The notes under the pieces are model-generated. The model had not been told where the DNA came from. It ran no database searches and saw nothing but the letters and a program-made list of their open reading frames with translations. Shown here piece after piece: positions 59,399 through 64,000 of a DNA stretch of 64,000 bases; position 1 is the first letter of the stretch; every line of letters begins with the position of its first letter. This DNA comes from an uncultured Centipeda sp. (GTDB lineage: Bacteria; Bacillota; Negativicutes; Selenomonadales; Selenomonadaceae). The stretch spans positions 14,511 to 78,510 of the forward strand of contig CAJPQT010000012.1 in the NCBI GenBank assembly GCA_905372865.1. Reading direction: 5' to 3'. The position numbers and the translations under genes are program-made.

Positions 59399-59538
59399 GC
59401 GAACGCCTCGTTACACAAGTGATTGTGCGTTTATGCGCCGCAATAGCTGCGGACTTCTTAAACGCGCTTTGCTTAAGCGAAAGAAATCCGCAGGGGGCGA
59501 AACGCCCTCTTTGCACACTTGCTTCGCCAGGATTCGCC
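59399..59538. repeat. Foldback element between metI and metQ
   Basis: The ends GCGAACGCC and GGATTCGCC are partial inverted copies, and three further hairpins lie inside: CACAA/TTGTG, CTGCGGA/TCCGCAG (59447-59453 with 59487-59493) and GGGCG-AAA-CGCCC. No coding capacity. It looks like a second, unrelated intergenic foldback element. Confidence 0.5.
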
Positions 59539-59570
59539 TTTGGGCATCATACCCCTTGATAACAATGCGG

Positions 59571-60224
59571 TTATCTCTTATTCAGTCGTGCGGCAAGGGC
59601 GTTGCCCATGAACTGCACGAGCTGGACGAGAACGATGAGAATGACGACGGTCGCGATCATGATATCGGGGCGGAACCTCTGATAACCGTAGCGGATGGCG
59701 AGATCGCCGAGGCCGCCGCCGCCGATGGCTCCTGCCATCGCCGACTCGCCGACGAGGGCGATGATGACGGTCGTGAGCTGGCTCACGATGCCGGGCATGG
59801 ATTCGGGGAGCAGGACGCGCGTGATGATCTGCATCGGCGTCGCACCCATCGCGAGCGCCGCCTCTATGAGCCCGTGCGGCACCTCGCGCAGCGATGTCTC
59901 CACCTGCCGTCCAATGAACGGGACGGAGGCGATGACGAGCGGCACCATCGCCGCCGTCGTACCGATCGCGGAGCCTACGATGAGGCGCGTGAGTGGTATG
60001 ATCGCCACCATCAGGATGATGAATGGGATGGAGCGCACGGCGTTGACGACTGCACCGACCGTACGGTTCACCATCGGTGCGTCGAGAATTTCTTCCCGCC
60101 CCGTGACGTGCAGCAGCACGCCGAGTGGAATGCCGATGGCGGTTGAGATCGCCATGCTGACAATGACCATGTAGATCGTTTCACCCAGTGCCTTAGTCAG
60201 CAGGGGCATCATTTCGGCGGACAT
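59571..60224 (-). CDS. metI: Methionine ABC transporter permease
   Basis: A 217-residue permease with five membrane segments and the MetI pattern: SMAISTAIGIPLGVLLHV near the start and the cytoplasmic EAA loop EAALAMGATPMQIITRVLLPE. It forms the channel with MetN. The start lies 32 bases inside the end of metN, so the two are coupled. Confidence 0.95.
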   Translation of the reverse strand: MSAEMMPLLTKALGETIYMVIVSMAISTAIGIPLGVLLHVTGREEILDAPMVNRTVGAVVNAVRSIPFIILMVAIIPLTRLIVGSAIGTTAAMVPLVIASVPFIGRQVETSLREVPHGLIEAALAMGATPMQIITRVLLPESMPGIVSQLTTVIIALVGESAMAGAIGGGGLGDLAIRYGYQRFRPDIMIATVVILIVLVQLVQFMGNALAARLNKR

Positions 60225-61245
60225 AGCCGATCACCTCCTGTTTCAAATGCTGTGCGGAAAGATAGGTGATCGCCGCCTCAATCTCTCTGCGCTCGCCGCG
60301 TATGCCGATGATCATGCGGCCGAACGGGAGATCCTTCATCTGATCGAGCGTGCCGAAGAGCATTGTGACCTCGATATCGGGGAAGCGGCGGATCATATCC
60401 GCGAGCACGGGATCGTCCGCACGCTCGCCGAGGAACGTGAGGCGCAGCAACATATAACTGTCGGGGGACGGTTCTTTCGTGATGGGGTTGCCGCGAAATG
60501 CGGTCGGCAGCTCGTTCGAGAGCAGGACGCTGATGAACTCCTTCGTGATCGGCTCGCGCGGCGCGGTGAACACGTCCACTACATCGCCCTCCTCGGCGAT
60601 GATGCCGCCGTCGATGACGGCGACACGGTCGCAGATATCCTTGATAACCTGCATCTCGTGCGTGATGACAACGACCGTCAGCCCCATGCGGCGGTTGATG
60701 TCACGGATGAGCGCGAGGATGGATTTCGTCGTCTGCGGGTCAAGCGCCGAGGTCGCCTCATCGCAGAGCAGCACCTTTGGATCGCTCGCGAGTGCGCGCG
60801 CGATGCCGACGCGCTGCTTCTGACCGCCCGAGAGATGGCTCGGGTAGGCATCCGCCTTGTCTGCGAGCCCCACGAGGGCAAGCAGCTCCGTGACCTTCGG
60901 CTTGATCTCACCCGTCGATTTCCCTGCGAGTTTCAGCGGGAACGCGACGTTCTCGTAGACCGTCGCGGAGGACAGCAGATTGAAGTGCTGAAAGATCATG
61001 CCGATGTGACGGCGTTCCTCGCGCAGCGCGCTCTCACTCATTTTCATCAGGTCGCGTCCGTCTATGAGCACCTCGCCGCTCGTCGGACGCTCAAGCATAT
61101 TGATGCAGCGGATCAGTGTGGACTTGCCTGCGCCCGAGAGACCGATGATCCCGTAGATTGTTCCGCGCTTGATGGAGAGGTCAATTCCGCGCAGTGCGTG
61201 AATGCCACCCTCGTAAGTTTTGACAATTTTTTTTAGGTATATCAT
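60193..61245 (-). CDS. metN: Methionine ABC transporter ATP-binding protein
   Basis: The 350-residue ATPase has Walker A GLSGAGKST (about residues 34-42), the LSGGQKQR signature, Walker B VLLCDEAT and a C-terminal NIL domain (from about residue 265) that senses methionine. It powers methionine uptake with MetI and MetQ. The ATG at 61245 follows AAAGGAAGG. Promoter TTGACA, 17 bases, TACGTT (61307-61279). No SAM riboswitch or T-box was recognised upstream. Confidence 0.95.
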   Translation of the reverse strand: MIYLKKIVKTYEGGIHALRGIDLSIKRGTIYGIIGLSGAGKSTLIRCINMLERPTSGEVLIDGRDLMKMSESALREERRHIGMIFQHFNLLSSATVYENVAFPLKLAGKSTGEIKPKVTELLALVGLADKADAYPSHLSGGQKQRVGIARALASDPKVLLCDEATSALDPQTTKSILALIRDINRRMGLTVVVITHEMQVIKDICDRVAVIDGGIIAEEGDVVDVFTAPREPITKEFISVLLSNELPTAFRGNPITKEPSPDSYMLLRLTFLGERADDPVLADMIRRFPDIEVTMLFGTLDQMKDLPFGRMIIGIRGERREIEAAITYLSAQHLKQEVIGYVRRNDAPAD

Positions 61246-61278
61246 ATGGTAGCCTTCCTTTGGCTGAGATTCCGATTA

Positions 61279-61307
61279 AACGTAGCACACGCACAGCCTT
61301 TTGTCAA
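61279..61307 (-). promoter_or_regulatory. Promoter of metN
   Basis: TTGACA (61307-61302), a 17-base spacer and TACGTT (61284-61279) on the minus strand, 33 bases before the metN start. Confidence 0.6.
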
Positions 61308-61365
61308 TGTTTTCAACCACACAGCGCGTATGAGATGCGGCTATTGATAAATAGAAAAGATTCTG

Positions 61366-61394
61366 TTGTCACTGAGGAGAATCTCGGCTATAAT
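61366..61394 (+). promoter_or_regulatory. Upstream promoter of the DUF3793-flavodoxin unit
   Basis: TTGTCA (61366-61371), a 17-base spacer and TATAAT (61389-61394). Confidence 0.6.
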
Positions 61395-61438
61395 ACAATC
61401 AGACCACAGTAGAATATTCTCCTCCATGAGAAAAACTC

Positions 61439-61467
61439 TTGCTAATGAGAATCGTTTGCGATATAAT
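61439..61467 (+). promoter_or_regulatory. Second promoter with Fur-box-like sequence
   Basis: TTGCTA (61439-61444), a 17-base spacer and TATAAT (61462-61467). Bases 61441-61459 match the 19-bp Fur consensus at 14 positions by eye, covering the -35 and spacer. Confidence 0.65.
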
Positions 61468-61528
61468 GAAGAGCCAAATGATTTTCAGGGATATACTTGT
61501 TGTGCCTCATCGCGGAGGGGATATTATC

Positions 61529-62095
61529 ATGCGTTGTCCAGATTTTGAGCATTTGCTCGGCTATCATGCTGCACCCCTGCTTGCGGGTTTGACGGCAGGT
61601 AGTCTGCTGTCGTTCCAAAAGAGCCGATTTCAGGATTTTGATGCACTGCTCGCGGCCTATGAGCCGTGTTTCTCCTGTAAGGGGATCTCGATGTTCTGCG
61701 TAGCGGAGGGAGAGGAGTACGTTCTCCTGCTCTTCTATCGTGCGGAGCTCGTTGCACGTGCACTCGAAGCGCCACAGGCGCAGGACATCCTGTGTGAGGC
61801 AGGCTACCGAATTGCGGAGAGCATGGAGGAGCGCCTTGAATTCCTACGTCTGCGCATGCGCGTGCGCAAAACGCTCCCGCCCGAGATCGGGCTCTTTCTC
61901 GGCTATCCGCCGGAGGACGTGCGCGGCTTTATCACACGGCGGGGACAGGACTTTGTCTACAGCGGATACTGGAAGGTCTACACGAACGAGGCTGAGGCAC
62001 GAGCGCTCTTTGAGCAGTACTCGGCCTGTACTCAGGAGTTCTGTACGCGGCTGGAGGCTGGAAGCCCCCTTGCTGAGTTGGTGCAGGCAGTGTAA
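61529..62095 (+). CDS. DUF3793 family protein
   Basis: A 188-residue protein starting MRCPDFEHLLGYHAAPLLAG, with CKGISMFCVAEGEEYVLLLFYR and GYPPEDVRGFI further in, the DUF3793 pattern. Members commonly lie beside a flavodoxin in Firmicutes. The function is unknown; a link to iron limitation is inferred from the Fur-box-like promoter and the flavodoxin partner. The ATG at 61529 follows CGGAGGGG. Confidence 0.75.
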   Translation: MRCPDFEHLLGYHAAPLLAGLTAGSLLSFQKSRFQDFDALLAAYEPCFSCKGISMFCVAEGEEYVLLLFYRAELVARALEAPQAQDILCEAGYRIAESMEERLEFLRLRMRVRKTLPPEIGLFLGYPPEDVRGFITRRGQDFVYSGYWKVYTNEAEARALFEQYSACTQEFCTRLEAGSPLAELVQAV

Positions 62096-62137
62096 AGAGA
62101 GACGTGTTCTCTCGGGATTCTATGAGGAGGATTTCAC

Positions 62138-62572
62138 ATGGCAAAGGTAGCAGTTGTGTACTGGTCCGGCACGGGCAACACGCAGAAGATGGCAGAGGCT
62201 GTCGTCGAGGGCGCGCAGGGAGCAGGCGTCGACGTCGAATGCTTCGAGGTGGACAGCTTCTCCGTGGATCAGATTGATGGCTATGACGGGCTTGCGCTTG
62301 GCTGCCCCTCGATGGGTGCTGAGGAGCTCGAGGAGGGTTCGTATGAGCCGTTCTTCGCAGCAGCCGTCGACAGCGGCAAGCTCTCGGGCAAGCCGGTCGT
62401 GCTCTTCGGTTCGTGGGGCTGGGGCGCAGGTGCGTGGATGGAGACATGGTCTGAGCGCACGAAGGATGCAGGTGCCAACCTCGTAGATACCTTCATTGTC
62501 GAAAACGAGCCGGATGATGATGGGCTCGAGGGCAGCAAGAAGCTCGGAGCAGCCCTCGTCGGCGCATGCTGA
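62138..62572 (+). CDS. Flavodoxin
   Basis: A 144-residue short-chain flavodoxin with the FMN-phosphate loop VVYWSGTGNTQKM and the isoalloxazine-binding GCPSMGAEELEE and GSWGWGAGAWM loops. It is an electron carrier that can stand in for ferredoxin when iron is scarce, for example with Kor-type enzymes. It lies 42 bases after the DUF3793 gene and ends at its own terminator. Confidence 0.95.
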   Translation: MAKVAVVYWSGTGNTQKMAEAVVEGAQGAGVDVECFEVDSFSVDQIDGYDGLALGCPSMGAEELEEGSYEPFFAAAVDSGKLSGKPVVLFGSWGWGAGAWMETWSERTKDAGANLVDTFIVENEPDDDGLEGSKKLGAALVGAC

Positions 62573-62602
62573 TCGGTTACGTCGTAAGCTGATTTCAAAG
62601 AA

Positions 62603-62633
62603 AAGAGTCGCTTCGCGCGGGGCGGCTCTTTTT
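62603..62633 (+). terminator. Terminator of flavodoxin
   Basis: A 9-bp stem with one G-U pair (62603-62611 with 62622-62630) is followed by T-rich sequence. Confidence 0.75.
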
Positions 62634-62757
62634 CCATATGTGAAGCAGTCCTTTAGCAGGATTTTAGGGATAAGGCAGAGAATTTATAAAGATATGTGTC
62701 TGGCGTGATTTTGCTTGGATATATCACAGAATAGGGAGTGGAAAGGGTTGATGATCG

Positions 62758-63678
62758 ATGGAAACTGAGGCAGCGGCAAGTGCCGCACAGGCGGTGGGGT
62801 TCATTCACCCCGTGATGGCGGATGTGATGACATTGCTCTCCTTCATCCTCGTCGTAGCGAGCGTTGCGATTGCCGGTGTTGCGACACATTATGCATGGCG
62901 GCAGACGGGTGGTACCGTTGATGTCATCGAGGGGCATGTCTCGTGGCTGCGTACGGAGGCAGAACGCCTTTCGACGGAGATTCAGGCATCTGTTGCAAAG
63001 GACAGCCAAACGGCGCTCCATGTTGCCGGGCTCAAAGAACAGGTGCAGGGATTTGATGCTCGGATCCAGGCACTCGAGGAACAGGTGAAGCAGTTCGCTG
63101 CGGACATAGATGAGCTGAAGGCGCGCCCTGCAGCAGTACCCCCAATACCTGTGCCTGTGCCGGAACCTGAACCGGCTCCCGCGCCGGAGCCGGAACCCGA
63201 GCCGGAGGAAGATGAGATCGACCTCGATGCGCTGCTTGAGAGCAAGCCGATCTGGCAGGATCTCTTGGACGACTATCATGCACTGCGTGAGACCTTCTCA
63301 CCCGAGCGAGGAGCGGAGCTCTGTCAGCCGCTCATCGACAAGTATGCGCTGCACCTCCTCATCTGCTCGGATCATTCCGCGACGGAGAACGGCAAGACCA
63401 TGCCGAAGTTTGAGACCGTGGAGGATATCAACGAGGCGACGTTCTGGGCGTATGACATTCCGGGCCAGCCGAATGACTTCGCTGTTATCCCGAGCCCCAT
63501 GTTCCCCTACGATCAAAAGATGCATGATGAAGCGGGAATGAAAGAGACCTTTGCCACACGATACGAGGCCGGCAAGAGCTACGACAAACTCACTGTCGAT
63601 ATGCCCGCGCTCTTCTCCCTGCACAAGGATAAATGGCACATCGAGCAGCCGGGTCTCTTGAAGCTGATCGAGAGCTGA
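62758..63678 (+). CDS. Membrane-anchored coiled-coil protein with Pro/Glu linker
   Basis: A 306-residue protein with one membrane helix near residues 20-45, a coiled coil of about 70 residues (LKEQVQGFDARIQALEEQV), a Pro-Glu-rich linker of about 35 residues with PEPEP repeats, and a C-terminal globular part of about 150 residues. The C-terminal part matches no family I know. The linker could let it cross the cell wall. The ATG at 62758 follows AAAGGG. It stands alone with its own terminator. Confidence 0.65.
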   Translation: METEAAASAAQAVGFIHPVMADVMTLLSFILVVASVAIAGVATHYAWRQTGGTVDVIEGHVSWLRTEAERLSTEIQASVAKDSQTALHVAGLKEQVQGFDARIQALEEQVKQFAADIDELKARPAAVPPIPVPVPEPEPAPAPEPEPEPEEDEIDLDALLESKPIWQDLLDDYHALRETFSPERGAELCQPLIDKYALHLLICSDHSATENGKTMPKFETVEDINEATFWAYDIPGQPNDFAVIPSPMFPYDQKMHDEAGMKETFATRYEAGKSYDKLTVDMPALFSLHKDKWHIEQPGLLKLIES

Positions 63679-63696
63679 GTTACATACGACACACTG

Positions 63697-63724
63697 GAGT
63701 TCCTGCTGCGGCAGGAACTCTTTT
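63697..63724 (+). terminator. Terminator of the coiled-coil protein gene
   Basis: A perfect 10-bp stem (63697-63706 with 63711-63720, loop TGCG) is followed by four T. Confidence 0.85.
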
Positions 63725-64000
63725 CGTATTTGTATGAAACAGAAGCTATACCGGAACTGGTCTCACGAGCATTTTCGTAAGTTTTGATTTTGACACCCTA
63801 GATGAGCAGATATTGCTTAAACTTTATGTTGATGAAACAATAAAAGAGGGGCGGTGCCCCTCTATCAGACCTATTTAGAACTTCACCCCGAGGGAGAATC
63901 CACTCGTCGCATCCGACGTGTGGAATCCCTCGGGTTTTCTTATAAACTCAAACTTCGCACATCAAAAACGTTCCACAGACCTTGAAAACACTGACTTTAT
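63725..64000. other. Intergenic end of the window with two hairpins
   Basis: No gene could be supported in these 276 bases. Two hairpins are visible: AGAGGGGC/GCCCCTCT (63845-63863) and a 48-base one (63887-63934) followed by TTTTCTT, a likely terminator for rightward transcripts. A 17-codon open frame at 63734 and a short frame after it are not convincing; they may be remains of a gene. Confidence 0.4.

Noticed and set aside
61246..61365. A SAM riboswitch or T-box before metN
   Set aside because: Looked for on the minus strand; no conserved S-box or T-box core was recognised and the promoter is only 33 bases from the start.
63875..63964. The 3' end of an outer-membrane protein gene on the minus strand (ending GFSLGVKF)
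   Set aside because: The frame has an in-frame stop at 63964-63962 and the stretch is part of a 48-base hairpin, so the barrel-like end is probably chance.

Overview
The window looks like chromosomal DNA of a Negativicutes bacterium, most likely Selenomonas or a close relative. It is GC-rich and genes are densely packed. Firmicute-style Shine-Dalgarno sites and regularly spaced -35/-10 promoters occur together with diderm genes: an LptD-like outer-membrane protein, a full set of ADP-heptose genes, family-9 heptosyltransferases and an O-antigen-ligase-like protein. No tRNA, rRNA, CRISPR array, prophage or intact insertion sequence is visible. The species assignment is an inference from gene content.

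Layout. 1-4.7 kb: a cut-off zinc-ribbon gene, a MATE exporter, then mqnE, mqnC and a nucleoside phosphorylase that together look like a futalosine-pathway (menaquinone) operon. 4.7-5.25 kb: a small type I toxin-antitoxin-like locus next to a 161-bp foldback repeat. 5.3-8.8 kb: a 2-hydroxyacid dehydrogenase behind a terminator-containing leader, and two HxlR regulator/flavodoxin-fold oxidoreductase pairs. 8.9-13 kb: korDABC (2-oxoacid:ferredoxin oxidoreductase) and a DUF3290/DUF421 membrane pair. 13-17.1 kb: an RND efflux pump with adaptor. 17.2-20.6 kb: dinJ-yafQ, a methyltransferase and three secreted proteins. 20.8-33.1 kb: one long rightward envelope cluster (LptD-like protein, two heptose kinases, hldC, hldD, gmhB, three family-9 glycosyltransferases, ligase, another glycosyltransferase, DUF535). 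33.1-44.8 kb, mostly leftward: an orphan tyrosine recombinase, peptidase T-like protein, DcuC, AspA, nitrilase and AGCS symporter with a divergent LysR, then Pcp/DUF979/DUF969/gamma-glutamylcyclotransferase (a 5-oxoproline theme). 44.9-50.4 kb: Hsp20, ArsC-like protein, YeiH, DNA glycosylase, purA and purB. 50.4-56.9 kb: two metallophosphoesterases, a second type I toxin-antitoxin-like locus, bioY-bioD-bioA and a DUF2939-like protein. 57-64 kb: a second MATE exporter, metNI and metQ, a DUF3793-flavodoxin pair with a good Fur-box match, and a coiled-coil membrane protein.

How it fits together. Metabolic genes point to anaerobic amino-acid and organic-acid fermentation: aspartate to fumarate by AspA with DcuC exchange, ferredoxin-linked 2-oxoacid oxidation by Kor, and menaquinone for anaerobic respiration. 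The heptose cluster builds the LPS inner core. The less expected material lies between genes: two matching antisense toxin loci whose ends are inverted copies of each other, a family of foldback repeats in full and shrunken forms, an IS3-like mini-element with a 4-bp target duplication sitting in a terminator loop, a 16-bp direct repeat bracketing dinJ-yafQ, and several promoter-embedded palindromes. The phosphorylase behind mqnC has an Asn-x-Gly pattern that points to a 6-oxopurine substrate, which would fit futalosine.
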